A stretch of DNA of 64,000 nucleotides, from NCBI RefSeq assembly GCF_030540825.1, contig NZ_JAUOEO010000001.1, forward strand, positions 4,167,001 to 4,231,000. The letters are read 5' to 3'. Every line of letters begins with the position of its first letter. Position 1 is the first letter of the stretch. Positions 34,745 to 43,250 of the stretch are shown here, in pieces. Both the position numbers and the translations under genes were made by a program. The notes beneath the pieces are model-generated. The model saw only the letters and a list, made by a program, of their open reading frames with translations. It was not told the origin of the DNA and did not search any database. This DNA comes from Flavivirga spongiicola (GTDB lineage: Bacteria > Bacteroidota > Bacteroidia > Flavobacteriales > Flavobacteriaceae).

Positions 34745-35026
34745 ATGAAAATAAGTAACAACCAAAAAGAAACAGGAAAGGACATCAATGAATTAATACA
34801 AAGAATAGAAAATGGTGAATCAATTACCCCCCAAGAAGAAATAGAACTTCATTCTTGGTTTGACCAAGTTAGATCAGAAATATCGATTGCAAAAAATAGA
34901 AATGAGAAACCACAAAGTTTTTCAAAAAGAAAAACAATAACTTCTCAAATAATTAAATATGTAGGGTTTAAAATTATATGTGATCAAATTGAAAAGATTT
35001 TGAAGGAGATATTTCAAGAATTATAA
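34745..35026 (+). CDS. Small hypothetical protein upstream of an HTH regulator
   Basis: This 93-residue, charged and mostly helical protein (KDINELIQRIENGESITPQEE and onward) has no recognised motif. The end, ICDQIEKILKEIFQEL, is amphipathic. It is the first of two genes, 26 bases before an XRE-type regulator and after a strong palindromic operator. Partnership with that regulator, perhaps as a toxin or effector, is an inference from context only. Confidence 0.55.
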   Translation: MKISNNQKETGKDINELIQRIENGESITPQEEIELHSWFDQVRSEISIAKNRNEKPQSFSKRKTITSQIIKYVGFKIICDQIEKILKEIFQEL

Positions 35027-35052
35027 TATGTACAAATTTTAATATATCAAAT

Positions 35053-35403
35053 ATGGAAACTATGGATACCACAGGAAACAAAGCTCTTGCACTAGACAAT
35101 CTACCTCTAGAGGGTTATGCTCTAGGCAAATTTTTAAAAGAAATGAGAGAAAAAAAATCGGTTCCTCAGAGGAGCTTATATCAATCTGGTAAATATAAAC
35201 AATCTCATGTAAGTAATGTAGAAAATGGTAAAGCAGAACCAGACATAGAAATGCTTGAAGAATATGCAAGTGCTATAGGTGTGGAGTTTTATTCTCTTCT
35301 GCTTGAAGTTGTAAATGCTTACGAAAAGTATTTAATGGGAAAAATAAAGAATAACAATGAGTTAAAATCTATATTATCAAAAAAAAATAAAAATAAAAAA
35401 TAA
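35053..35403 (+). CDS. XRE-family helix-turn-helix regulator
   Basis: This 116-residue protein has a Cro/C1-type HTH at about 25-85: LGKFLKEMREKKSVPQRSLYQ, then YKQSHVSNVENGKAEPDIEMLEEYASAIGV. The C-terminal helix and lysine-rich tail are variable. It likely binds the 40-bp palindrome upstream of the pair. A terminator follows. In-frame ATG codons after the first offer slightly shorter starts. Confidence 0.8.
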   Translation: METMDTTGNKALALDNLPLEGYALGKFLKEMREKKSVPQRSLYQSGKYKQSHVSNVENGKAEPDIEMLEEYASAIGVEFYSLLLEVVNAYEKYLMGKIKNNNELKSILSKKNKNKK

Positions 35404-35434
35404 GGTTTTGACTTGAACAAAATTCTAATTCTTA

Positions 35435-35459
35435 AAAAAGGGTCTATTTGACCCTTTTT
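35435..35459. terminator. Bidirectional terminator between convergent HTH pairs
   Basis: AAAAAGGGTC (35435-35444) pairs perfectly with GACCCTTTTT (35450-35459), with a five-base loop. It separates the convergent genes ending at 35403 and 35475. Confidence 0.9.
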
Positions 35460-35474
35460 CTTTTTTAACTTCTA

Positions 35475-35891
35475 TTAAGCCTTTAGTTTATCAATCATAT
35501 TTTCTAACGAATACTCTGCTAATTCTGGGATCGTATTACTAGATACTTTAATCTCCCAATTGGATAGATTAGGCATTAGACTTACTTCATTCTCTATAAA
35601 GATATTACTATCAGGCTGTGGTAATTGTTTTGATGGAATTAAGTAAACAACCCTTGGTTGTTTCTCAATTATCGAAACTAAAACGATAAATAAGTTATCT
35701 TTTAATCCTCCTAATTCTTGCTTGGATATTTTAATACTGCGTTGAGTTGTATCTATATCTATGGATTGTAGATATAATTGGTTATTTCCAATTAAAAAAT
35801 CAACTCCTTCCCTCCCATCGATTTTTGTAGTAAATTCTAAACCTAAGTTTTTGAGTTCCGATTTTAGGAAATCTAGCATAGAAGAAAGCAT
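35475..35891 (-). CDS. Hypothetical protein paired with an HTH gene, possibly PD-(D/E)XK-like fold
   Basis: This 138-residue protein alternates helix and strand: FLKSELKNLGLEFTTKIDG, then GVDFLIGNNQLYLQSIDID and NLFIVLVSIIEKQPRVVYLIPSKQL. The order resembles small restriction-endonuclease-like (DUF4365-type) proteins, but the catalytic lysine of a (D/E)xK motif is missing (YLQSI), so catalysis is doubtful. It follows an XRE gene with two bases between, a layout seen in toxin-antitoxin or restriction-control pairs. Confidence 0.55.
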   Translation of the reverse strand: MLSSMLDFLKSELKNLGLEFTTKIDGREGVDFLIGNNQLYLQSIDIDTTQRSIKISKQELGGLKDNLFIVLVSIIEKQPRVVYLIPSKQLPQPDSNIFIENEVSLMPNLSNWEIKVSSNTIPELAEYSLENMIDKLKA

Positions 35892-35893
35892 TA

Positions 35894-36115
35894 TTATTTT
35901 TCTTCTTTTAATTTAAGGTCTTTACAAATCTCATTGAATATATCGCAGGGGTCAACATCTATTGCTAAAGCAATTAAATATAACTCATCTACTCTAAGCT
36001 TTGTGCGCTCATTGTTTGCTAGTTCGCTTAGTCTAGTTTTACTAATTCCTGTTTTTCTTGAAACATCGGAACGATTAACTGATTTTCTTGATAGGAATAG
36101 TCCTAATTCGGTCAT
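35894..36115 (-). CDS. Small XRE-family regulator
   Basis: This 73-residue protein is a minimal HTH: LGLFLSRKSVNRSDVSRKTGISKTRLSELANNERTKLRVDELYLIALAI. It could be the antitoxin or control protein of the pair. Upstream (36139-36160) AAGTTA and TAACTT form a short inverted repeat, and ATTCCGAT/ATCGGAAT recurs near 36161 and 36224; these are candidate operators. Confidence 0.82.
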   Translation of the reverse strand: MTELGLFLSRKSVNRSDVSRKTGISKTRLSELANNERTKLRVDELYLIALAIDVDPCDIFNEICKDLKLKEEK

Positions 36116-36252
36116 TATTGTCTGGTTTTAAGAACATAAAGTTACATAATAAGATAACTTATTCCGATTTTATGAATTGACAATTTGTTTTTTATCCGTA
36201 TTTAAGTATATTTGTTCTGATAATCGGAATATTTAATCCTAAAACAAGAATA

Positions 36253-36450
36253 ATGCCAAGAACAAGATATACAAAAGCGCAACTAGAACAGATTGTTTAT
36301 GCACAATTGGAGAATTTAAACGCTATTCACGATCTGTTACGGATAATGAAAGTTCAAAATGAGCTAATAGATAATGCAAATAAGAAATTAAGGGATGAAG
36401 TGATTGATTTTAAGAAACGGGTTAATTATGGGACTAGAAAACGGAACTAA
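36253..36450 (+). CDS. Small hypothetical helical protein
   Basis: This 65-residue, very basic protein (MPRTRYTKAQLEQIVYAQLENLNAIHDLL) has one long amphipathic helix and ends RVNYGTRKRN. It is divergent from the XRE pair and its stop lies in the start of a repeat A copy. It may be a genuine small gene or a chance frame. Confidence 0.45.
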   Translation: MPRTRYTKAQLEQIVYAQLENLNAIHDLLRIMKVQNELIDNANKKLRDEVIDFKKRVNYGTRKRN

Positions 36451-36498
36451 AATATTACGCTCCGCTTACCTATTGTTTTACCAAAATTTTATGAGGTC
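36447..36498. repeat. Repeat A, copy 2
   Basis: The sequence runs from CTAAAATATTACGCTCC to TTTATGAGGTC and includes CCTATTGTTTTACC. With copy 1 it brackets the 34.7-36.4 kb module. Downstream, AAAAAAAGCTAGCTTTTAG at about 36577 repeats a sequence found near 34073, which also enters the end of the Roco gene. Confidence 0.75.
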
Positions 36499-36583
36499 AT
36501 ACGCATTATGAAAAATCAATTTGAATAAAGGTTAGTTAATTTTAATATCTGCTACCAACCGCTTTGCCAGTGCCAAAAAAAAG

Positions 36584-39376
36584 CTAGCTTTTAGATGTTA
36601 TCAAATTGTTTTTTAATTTTTGGACATATTCATTTTCATTATCTTTATTGAAAATTTTCAAAATTTTCTTCACAATTACAAATTCAATAAATCCGATAAA
36701 TATTGTTAGCAAAATATAAGAAGTGTTTTTTCTAAAATCGTCTAATAGATTAATTTCATTAACCAAGTTTGTCATGAAATTCCAATTATTTCCTTTATAA
36801 AAAAATATTAAAATAATCGGAGACATCAATAATATTGCTAAAATAATGAAAAATACTCCATAAACCTTTCGTACTTTCATCTTCGATGTAACTATTTTAT
36901 TAATTAAGTCATTATTTCTTTTATCTATTTTCTTTAATTTATTAACTACTTCCATTTTTTCTTGCTCATCATAAATACTATATGGGATTGAATTAGTTGT
37001 TTCTTCTACCTTATTTTTTCCCTTAATATTTGTCATATTTGATTGGGTTTCAATATTTATACTGTATCGTTCAGTAAACTCAGTAGCCAATATGTTTAAA
37101 TTAGTAGGTTCTAATATATTATTAATATCGACCGAATAAAAGGGTTTATTATCACATCTAATTTCTTCTTGAGAATATGCCATAAGTTCCTTTAATAATT
37201 CATATTTATAAAAATGAGGTGTATCTAATTCAATACAAACATTACATATGCAAGGCACTTTTTTAATTACATTAATGTTTTTAAATTTTTTGTTAATTTT
37301 GTCTATAGTATCAATGATTATAGTTCTAAAATCATTTTTTTGATTACCATTTATCCTAATGACAATTTCGTCGTTTGAAATTTGTTTAATTAGAGCTTTA
37401 CTATTTTTTGTTTCTAGAACGACTCCTTTAGTCCATGCAAAATCAATATTCTCTATGTTTGTATGTAACCTAACAATTATCGAATTCATAATACCTTTAG
37501 GCATAAATTCATATTTATAAATTAATTGAATATTGTTTTCATTATTCCAATTAATACTTTCAGGTTCTTCTACAGGCAACAATTGTGGAATAAGATAATT
37601 CCCTTTTTTATCTGGTATTTCATAGCATAACTCGAATTTAATCATTAGCGATAACAGTTCACAAACCATATCTTGGAATTTTTCACCTTTCCATATACTT
37701 TTTAAATTTTGGATAGTAAAGTGACCATGATTATTTTTAATATTTTCGTCGTCTAAAACTTTATAAACAGCATTAGTTGCCCATTCATTTTGTAAAATAA
37801 TAATTTTATGTAATATTATATCATTCTGATAATGTAATACAGTACCTAAATCATGTAAATATTTACTTAATTCAAAAGCAAGTTTTTTATTTAAAATTAA
37901 ATATTTATTATATATAATATAATATTCGTCTATTGTTATATATGGTTTCTTTTTTGAAATTTCAACTAATTCATTTCTAATAGATAACCATTTTGACGGG
38001 AAAAGTTTTCCGACATGGGGTAGTTTTTGTATATAATGAAATAAATCATATTCTAACTTATCTAATCCTCTATTTGATTCTAAATTTACTTTATATACTT
38101 CTCCTTTAATAAAACTAAATCTATTTTTAAAACTTTTAAAATCTATAGCTTTACTTCGGTCAAATTTTTCATTTTGAACTATTAGTAAAGGGCTATCATT
38201 TCCGAAAATTTTTACAGTTTCAAGCCAATAACTAAAACTAATCTCATTAAATGCTTTGTCATTCTTTCTTGTATCATCTACTAAAACATATAAAGAACTA
38301 TTCGTTAGAAAAAACTGATGCGTAGCCTTATATATTTCTTGCCCCCCAAAATCCCAAATATTTATAATAAAATCACCACTATTAATAGTTTTAAACTTTA
38401 AATTATATATATCTATACCTTTTGTATCATTTTTTGATAACTCATTTTTCCTGTCCATTAATTTTAAAGCAAGACTTGTTTTTCCAACCGCCCCATCACC
38501 AACAATTAATAATTTTGCTTCATATAAGTATTCACCCCCTTGTAATTCTAATTGCGAAAAATAATTTAAAACAGCTTCAGTACCTTGGTTCAAGTATTCC
38601 TTTGGGGGAATATGTATTGGATTGTTTTTAATTTTAATACAATTTTCAGTAACATTAACATTTTCAAATGAATAAACAAGTTCAAAACCTATTTGCAAAA
38701 ATGGAATAAGTTCATAAATCTCATTTATTTCATTATTCGACAAATCAAAAGATTGTATATTATTTGGGATGTTCTTTATTTCGGATATTCGATTATTCGA
38801 TAAGTCAAAAGATTGTATATTATTTGGAATGTTCTTTATTTCGGATATTTGATTATGAGATAGATCAATTATTTGAGTATCCAATGGAATATTCTCCAAT
38901 TGCACAATTTTATTATATGATAAATTAATAAATTGAGCATTAATTGGTAATTTATTTATCTTTCTTATATTATTCTTTGAAAGATTTATTAGCTCCACCC
39001 CATTAGGTATCTTTTCTATTTTTCTAATGTTGTTATCAAATAGACTAAGATTTTTAATATTGTTTGGAAGGTTTTCTATTTTAGAAATAAAATTATGAGA
39101 AATAATAAGGGTTTGGGTCTTATTTGGAATGTTCTTTATTTCGGATATTTCATTTTTATGAATGTATAACCATTTTACTGATTCAGGTATGCATTCAATA
39201 TTAATAATCTTATTATTAGAAAGGTTAAGTTGATAAAGCCAATTAAACTCTAACAAATTGGGAACTTCTTTGGCTATACTAACAATTTCACAATTAGATA
39301 GGTCTAATATGCCTGTTTTATTTACTTTTTCAGTTTCTAATATTCTTGAAATTTTTTCATGCATAATTTTCCTCAT
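36584..39376 (-). CDS. Roco-family protein: LRRs, Roc GTPase, COR-like region, C-terminal membrane helices
   Basis: This 930-residue protein begins with about ten leucine-rich repeats (about 20-235, units like NIPNNIQSFDLSNNRISEI). Next comes a Roc GTPase (about 285-445) with P-loop GDGAVGKTS and G3 DFGGQE; the G4 site is atypical (VQNEKF). A COR-type region extends to about 730, with a Cys pair in PCICNVC. Two membrane helices near 835-860 and 885-910 end the protein. Roco proteins are GTP-dependent signalling switches. The module stands alone, with no partner gene. Two LRR units are near-identical at DNA level (about 38744-38850). The final codons lie in a repeat. Confidence 0.88.
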   Translation of the reverse strand: MRKIMHEKISRILETEKVNKTGILDLSNCEIVSIAKEVPNLLEFNWLYQLNLSNNKIINIECIPESVKWLYIHKNEISEIKNIPNKTQTLIISHNFISKIENLPNNIKNLSLFDNNIRKIEKIPNGVELINLSKNNIRKINKLPINAQFINLSYNKIVQLENIPLDTQIIDLSHNQISEIKNIPNNIQSFDLSNNRISEIKNIPNNIQSFDLSNNEINEIYELIPFLQIGFELVYSFENVNVTENCIKIKNNPIHIPPKEYLNQGTEAVLNYFSQLELQGGEYLYEAKLLIVGDGAVGKTSLALKLMDRKNELSKNDTKGIDIYNLKFKTINSGDFIINIWDFGGQEIYKATHQFFLTNSSLYVLVDDTRKNDKAFNEISFSYWLETVKIFGNDSPLLIVQNEKFDRSKAIDFKSFKNRFSFIKGEVYKVNLESNRGLDKLEYDLFHYIQKLPHVGKLFPSKWLSIRNELVEISKKKPYITIDEYYIIYNKYLILNKKLAFELSKYLHDLGTVLHYQNDIILHKIIILQNEWATNAVYKVLDDENIKNNHGHFTIQNLKSIWKGEKFQDMVCELLSLMIKFELCYEIPDKKGNYLIPQLLPVEEPESINWNNENNIQLIYKYEFMPKGIMNSIIVRLHTNIENIDFAWTKGVVLETKNSKALIKQISNDEIVIRINGNQKNDFRTIIIDTIDKINKKFKNINVIKKVPCICNVCIELDTPHFYKYELLKELMAYSQEEIRCDNKPFYSVDINNILEPTNLNILATEFTERYSINIETQSNMTNIKGKNKVEETTNSIPYSIYDEQEKMEVVNKLKKIDKRNNDLINKIVTSKMKVRKVYGVFFIILAILLMSPIILIFFYKGNNWNFMTNLVNEINLLDDFRKNTSYILLTIFIGFIEFVIVKKILKIFNKDNENEYVQKLKNNLITSKS

Positions 39377-39597
39377 AATTTCCCTTTTCTTAATTACAAA
39401 ATGTAATTTTAATTAATTTCTTGCTCATTCAGTTTATTCAAATTTTAAAAATTGTCATGTCCTGTAAAGAAGTTTTTTATAAAATATAATATCAAAGATA
39501 ATATTAATGACTTTTATTATTATTTGTTTTGAATCAATATAAATTACATTTTTAGAGAAAGTTTTAGAAAGAAAAAATCAAAGAAAGTAATAGTAAA

Positions 39598-39703
39598 TAC
39601 TTCGCTTTTATCAAAGCAAGGTACACATAACACATAACATTATAGTACAAATGTATTTCATAGCATTAGATTTAGATAGCTATAATTCAATATTATGCAA
39701 AAT
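39598..39703. repeat. Repeat B, copy 1 (left bracket of the 39.7-45.0 kb block)
   Basis: The stretch from TACTTCGCTTTTATC to TTATGCAAAAT is about 90% matched by 45292-45390, in the same orientation. It contains ACATTATAGTACAAATGTAT and ends in the Xer-like site 39676-39703. C-type sequence (AAAGTTTTAGAAAGAAAAAA) precedes it from about 39556. The rest of the 39377-39713 gap is AT-rich, without features. Confidence 0.75.
39676..39703 (+). repeat. Xer/dif-like 28-bp site (centre TCAATA)
   Basis: The left arm is ATAGCTATAAT, the centre TCAATA and the right arm TTATGCAAAAT, with one change from the other right arms. It lies ten bases from the stop of the next gene. Confidence 0.6.
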
Positions 39704-39713
39704 AAAAATGTAA

Positions 39714-40031
39714 TTATTGCTTAAACTCAATTTTATATGTTTCACAATAGTCTTCAATTGTAGCGTGAATTAAAGCAGAATCATGCTCTCTTATCACAAC
39801 ATAAATTCTTAATTCTGTGCCAGTCTGTAAGCTATTTAAGGCTCTCCGTACTGATGCAGTATGAGATAATGCATGATGTATAGAACGGCTTATTGCAACG
39901 ACAGGTGCAAGCATATTAACATTTTTAGCAAAACCTTGAAATAAATTTGTGTTTACTGGTCCAATAAATGTATAATCATTTTTTTGTAAATATGATTGAA
40001 ACCTATCTTCAATCTCTATTAAGTCTTCCAT
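39714..40031 (-). CDS. Hypothetical protein downstream of a coiled-coil membrane protein
   Basis: This 105-residue soluble protein (MEDLIEIEDRFQSYLQKNDYTF) has no signal, no membrane helix and no recognised motif; a His-rich stretch (SRSIHHALSHTASVRRALNSL) is notable. It follows the 486-residue gene by 45 bases and is probably co-transcribed and part of the same system. Confidence 0.6.
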   Translation of the reverse strand: MEDLIEIEDRFQSYLQKNDYTFIGPVNTNLFQGFAKNVNMLAPVVAISRSIHHALSHTASVRRALNSLQTGTELRIYVVIREHDSALIHATIEDYCETYKIEFKQ

Positions 40032-40076
40032 ATTTATGGGTATAATTTAAATTATTAATATATTATTCTTTTAAAA

Positions 40077-41537
40077 CTAGGAATTAACTTCATCTTCGTT
40101 AACACCATTTTCACCATTATTAGTAATGCCTGAAAGAACTTTATTTAATACTTCATCTTTGACAGATATTTTCTTTTTAGCTTTTCGATCTAATATAGCT
40201 GCGACTTTGCCCATACCTGGAATACCTTCTAATTTGTCAATTGTCATTTGAAACTTATAACTTTGCTCGAGAGCCTCCATAACAGGATGGTCAGATGCTT
40301 CATAATTTGAAATAAGTTTACCAGGGTTTTCTGAAGAAGCTTGTAAAAAGTTAGCAAGTAACCTAAATTTAAGTTCCTCTGATTGCTCTGGATTATCCAG
40401 ATTTTCAATTTGAGTTGAAAGACCTTCGTAAGTCTTACTTAACACCTCTTTATGGGAGTATTCTTCAATAAGTCTTTTTGAAAGGTTTAGTTTTTTATTA
40501 GCAGAATAAGTAAACCATAATACAGGAATATACATGGGGATAATTGCCAAAACCAATCTTGGAACACGCATTATAACCTCTTGAACATCAACACCTTGAA
40601 TCAAAAACACTATACTTACGACTACTGGTATTAAACTTACAGCAATCATTAAGTTAATACCTTGATTAAAACGTTGTTGGAGAATTCCAGAAGATTCTAC
40701 TTCTTTATCTTTTTTACTAGAAAATGCTGAACTTAATCCAGCCGTCATTGCATCTGGTAGTAATTTAGCTATGTCATCATTGATTTTTTTGTATTTCTTT
40801 TTATATAGACCTTCAAAAGATTCATATTTTTTCTCAAATTCAGTATTTATCTCATCTACATTTTCAAATGACTTGCCTATTTTTTCTTTAAGTTCATCAT
40901 AAGATGAATATAGCTCGTCTTTCAATCCTCTTATTTTAGTTTCATCTCCTGTTTCATCATCAGTTTGAGTATAACCAAAAACCTCTAGGTGTAAATCGTC
41001 GATATCTTTTTTACTTTTATTTAATGCAGAAAGACTTATACCTGATTTTGTTAAATTTTCTTCAATTTTTATTGTAAAATCATCAATCTCTTCAAGTTGA
41101 GATTCTAAATCTGGATATCTTTCTAGGATACTATCTATATTACCTATACCAGAAGTAATTGTTTCCAGTTTTTTTTCAAAATTAGATTCAGCAACATCAA
41201 GCCTACTTTTAGAATCATCAATAGCTAATTTTTGTTGACTGGCCTCAATACTAAACTCATTTATTTCATTTTTTGTTTTTCTTGCTGAATCTAGTTCTGT
41301 TGTAAGTTGTTCAACAAGTTGATTGGCTTCAACTAGTTTAGCTTCTATTTTATTTTTATATTCAGAAGCTTTCTTAGAGCTTTGGCGTGCTTCTTTTTCA
41401 TCGTCAGAAGCACGTCTACCAATTTCGGTTTTTAGCTCTTGCGTATATTTTTCCAATCCTCCTATGCGATCCCAAAGCTTTTGTCTTTCCTCTTCAAGAT
41501 ATTCTATTTGTTTTCCTTTATCATCAAAAAAGCCCAT
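40077..41537 (-). CDS. Coiled-coil membrane protein, function unknown
   Basis: This 486-residue protein has a long N-terminal coiled coil (about 8-260, rich in E, K, S and Q). Two membrane helices at about 290-315 and 327-347 follow, then a C-terminal soluble region with MEALEQSYKFQMTIDKLEGIPGMGK. There is no signal peptide, so the coiled coil should be cytosolic. I do not recognise the family. Coiled-coil membrane proteins of this layout occur as sensors or effectors in defence islands, but that is only an analogy. Confidence 0.7.
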   Translation of the reverse strand: MGFFDDKGKQIEYLEEERQKLWDRIGGLEKYTQELKTEIGRRASDDEKEARQSSKKASEYKNKIEAKLVEANQLVEQLTTELDSARKTKNEINEFSIEASQQKLAIDDSKSRLDVAESNFEKKLETITSGIGNIDSILERYPDLESQLEEIDDFTIKIEENLTKSGISLSALNKSKKDIDDLHLEVFGYTQTDDETGDETKIRGLKDELYSSYDELKEKIGKSFENVDEINTEFEKKYESFEGLYKKKYKKINDDIAKLLPDAMTAGLSSAFSSKKDKEVESSGILQQRFNQGINLMIAVSLIPVVVSIVFLIQGVDVQEVIMRVPRLVLAIIPMYIPVLWFTYSANKKLNLSKRLIEEYSHKEVLSKTYEGLSTQIENLDNPEQSEELKFRLLANFLQASSENPGKLISNYEASDHPVMEALEQSYKFQMTIDKLEGIPGMGKVAAILDRKAKKKISVKDEVLNKVLSGITNNGENGVNEDEVNS

Positions 41538-41819
41538 AATAATTTTTTTTACAAGTAACTATATAATTTTTTTTCTAAAAATAGAATTTCACTGGGTATG
41601 AGACTACATCCTTTTACTTTCAGTAAAAGAACATTACATTAAACAATGACAAATTCAACTATTAATTATATATTAATAATTATGTGTTTCGATTATATAT
41701 TAGAAATAAATATAAATTGGAAGTATCTATAAAACTGAAATTCTAAACTAGATTTAGTAGAGTAAATACAAGTGTAATATTTGTATATATAATAATTCTA
41801 TTAACACTGTTAATACAAC

Positions 41820-41975
41820 AAAAAAAGAAAAGCGGGTGGTAAAATTTACGAAAATTATTTACTTTTATTTTTTTAAATATTTGGATTGTAGAATTATTGA
41901 GTCATACTTAAGATTCCAAACCTTACAGCTAATTTAATCTTTCGGGTAAATAACCCCATTCCATACACACTCCCA
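41820..41975. repeat. Repeat F, copy 1, plus start of repeat C
   Basis: AAAAAAGAAAAGCGGGTGGTA, then GAAAATTATTTACTTTTATTT, TTGTAGAATTATT and CCCATTCCATACACA, is matched by 50157-50303. It is the only structured part of the 570-base gap between 41537 and 42108; the remainder is AT-rich, without features I can name. Confidence 0.65.
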
Positions 41976-42107
41976 CTTTTAAGATCATTAAACAAAAGAT
42001 TAATAACACCAAAAATGTCTCATTAACTTTAGTAGAAGTTACTTTCAGATATTTTTTTTGAGATAAAAGGCACTTTAATGCCCTTTATACATATTTGTTG
42101 TTTGCTT

Positions 42108-43238
42108 TCATATCTCTGTGGAATTAAGAAGATACTCAACATTTTTCCTTCTAGTACTATCTAAAGCAAGAGGAACGAAAGAAATAGGAGAGATTGGGTT
42201 TTGAATTGTTCCAGAACAATCAATACTAGGGGCAATATTTGGGGTGTTTTTTGCAATCCCCATTACCCTAATTGTGATTTTTTCAGCTATTTGACCACCG
42301 AACTGAATATGAGTTCCATCTATTTTTACATCTCCTAATTTGAAACCACTATCCTTAGGTACTTGAAAAACAACCCTTAACATGTTATTTTGGTCACCTC
42401 TTACAATTGTCATAAGATCACTTGCCTCTAAACCATCAGGCACATCAAATCCTGTTAAATCAATATTATCAATATATAGTCCAGATGGAGCTGCTAAGGA
42501 AATAATATTTCCTTGTCTTATTAATGCATTAATTTCTGCACCAATGTGAGGATCACTATGTCTTCCTGCGTCACCGTAGTTCCGACAATCAATTAGCTGC
42601 TGTTCATCGCTAATTATATTACCATTTAAGTCTACACTTGGCCAAGTAGCTTCAGCCGATAAATCAACTGCTGCAGAAAATGAATTTGGTCCAATCATAT
42701 GCAAAAGGACGCCACGTTTGTTTATGATTTCTGGCGTATTCCAAATGTTTATCCTTTTGTATTTACCATTACCGCTTGTAAGGTCTCCTATTTTAACTTT
42801 TGTAGAAACATGTTTGTGATATATATCTAATAATAACTTAGGGTCATTATTAAATAAGAACTCAAAATAATCAGGTGTTTCAGTGGTGAACGTAACCCGT
42901 ATAATCTTATTGTCAACTTGGTCACGTACTACTTCCCATTCACAATATTCATCTTGATTTCCTCTTGATTTATCGCCCTCTCTCCAAGCCTTAATTTTAC
43001 TTGCATACATGGTAGTAAGGTTTTTGGGAAAAGCATTCCAATCGATTTTCTTTTTCACAGTATTTGCATCTCCTTCTAGTATAGGGTTAAACATCCAAGC
43101 ATCATTTGAAGGCGGGCTAACTTCATTTTTAGCTCTTTTAATTCCTTCTTCAAAAAGGCGACTTAATTCACTTTGCCATAATTTTTGGAGTGTATCATTC
43201 AATTCTTTAATATTTCCTGGTCCTTTGTAATTACTCAT
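42108..43238 (-). CDS. Unrecognised 376-residue protein, second gene of a pair
   Basis: This soluble 376-residue protein has no signal or membrane helix. Distinctive blocks are YCEWEVVRDQVDNKIIRVTFTTETPDYFEF, KRINIWNT, HMIGPNSFSAAVDLSAEATWP and CRNYGDAGRHSDPHIGAEINALIRQG, then ISLAAPSGLYIDNIDL. The density of Asp, His, Cys and Gly in the middle looks enzymatic, but I cannot name a family. It starts 12 bases after the 543-residue gene, so both are surely one operon. Confidence 0.7.
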   Translation of the reverse strand: MSNYKGPGNIKELNDTLQKLWQSELSRLFEEGIKRAKNEVSPPSNDAWMFNPILEGDANTVKKKIDWNAFPKNLTTMYASKIKAWREGDKSRGNQDEYCEWEVVRDQVDNKIIRVTFTTETPDYFEFLFNNDPKLLLDIYHKHVSTKVKIGDLTSGNGKYKRINIWNTPEIINKRGVLLHMIGPNSFSAAVDLSAEATWPSVDLNGNIISDEQQLIDCRNYGDAGRHSDPHIGAEINALIRQGNIISLAAPSGLYIDNIDLTGFDVPDGLEASDLMTIVRGDQNNMLRVVFQVPKDSGFKLGDVKIDGTHIQFGGQIAEKITIRVMGIAKNTPNIAPSIDCSGTIQNPISPISFVPLALDSTRRKNVEYLLNSTEI

Positions 43239-43250
43239 TTTTAATATATT

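Noticed and set aside
38744..39200. CRISPR-like tandem repeats
   Set aside because: The repeats are coding LRR units of the Roco gene with 63-69-base period and no unique spacers.
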